A DNA stretch of 64,000 nucleotides, taken from positions 36,001-100,000 of the forward strand of contig CAUYUJ010018879.1 of NCBI GenBank assembly GCA_963575745.1. Direction: 5' to 3'. A model generated the notes under the pieces. It searched no databases, had not been told where the DNA came from, and saw only the letters and a program-made list of their open reading frames with translations. This stretch comes from Prorocentrum cordatum (taxonomy: Eukaryota; Sar; Dinophyceae; Prorocentrales; Prorocentraceae). The position numbers were made by a program, and so were the translations under genes. The first letter of the stretch is position 1. Every line of letters begins with the position of its first letter. Of the stretch, positions 63,857-64,000 are shown piece by piece.

Positions 63857-64000
63857 TAGGGTTCGGTCGGGCATGTACTCCTACAGGCGGATTTTGAAAG
63901 GAAATTAGAAAACATAGCCAACACTACATTTTCAGAAGAAAATAAAAAAAACATCGTCCCCAGACAATGTTTTGACTATTTCTGAATTTTCCTCCTGCAG
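63857..64000 (+). mobile_element. TIR element family M1, cut by window end
   Basis: TAGGGTTCGGTCGGGCATGT plus ACTCCTACAGGCGGATTTTG at the left; ACATAGCCAACA and ACATCGTCCCCAGACAATG inside; the right TIR begins with TTCCTCCTGCAG at the window edge. Confidence 0.8.

Overview
ORGANISM. The window looks like nuclear DNA of a dinoflagellate. The strongest evidence is a full 22-nt match to the dinoflagellate spliced leader (DinoSL) at 32405-32426 (+), with five further, mutated leader copies on the minus strand, each just upstream of a coding block. GC-rich sequence, very many micro- and minisatellites and sparse, frameshifted coding blocks fit this. The species cannot be named from the sequence. 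No rRNA, tRNA or CRISPR array was recognised.

LAYOUT. (1) 1-2.5 kb: homopolymer, triplet and AT repeats, no gene. (2) 2.5-16.5 kb: five coding blocks, all on the minus strand (read 16.4 to 2.5 kb), each with a DinoSL-like relic 40-110 nt upstream. Three are broken by single-base frameshifts. They look like dinoflagellate multicopy families of unknown function. (3) 16.5-22.4 kb: minisatellites (78, ~90, 12-15 and ~66 bp units), a 41-nt A run and unique filler. (4) 22.4-25.3 kb: a weak alanine-rich coding block and a decayed RING-H2 gene on the plus strand. (5) 25.3-32.4 kb: dispersed repeats, foldback elements and GGA tracts. (6) 32405-38824: a 6.4-kb LINE retrotransposon that starts exactly at the DinoSL, ends in (TCTTA)4 and is flanked by a 15-bp direct repeat. 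It carries a zinc-finger/coiled-coil ORF1 and an ORF2 with endonuclease, reverse transcriptase, zinc knuckle and RNase H. (7) 38.8-55.4 kb: a 73-bp satellite, a 16-bp minisatellite, a (CACG)n microsatellite, a ~155-bp cruciform and several families of small inverted-repeat elements. (8) 55.4-58.2 kb: two minus-strand hypothetical genes. (9) 58.2-64 kb: more inverted-repeat elements and simple repeats.

HOW IT FITS TOGETHER. The window appears built largely by retroposition of trans-spliced mRNAs: the LINE is itself inserted as a trans-spliced mRNA copy, and its machinery, or that of relatives, could have made the SL-tagged minus-strand units. Frameshifts could be real decay or assembly indels, since many sit near homopolymers; this cannot be decided here. 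Family assignments outside the LINE and the RING gene rest on recognition of recurring dinoflagellate proteins and were not searched.
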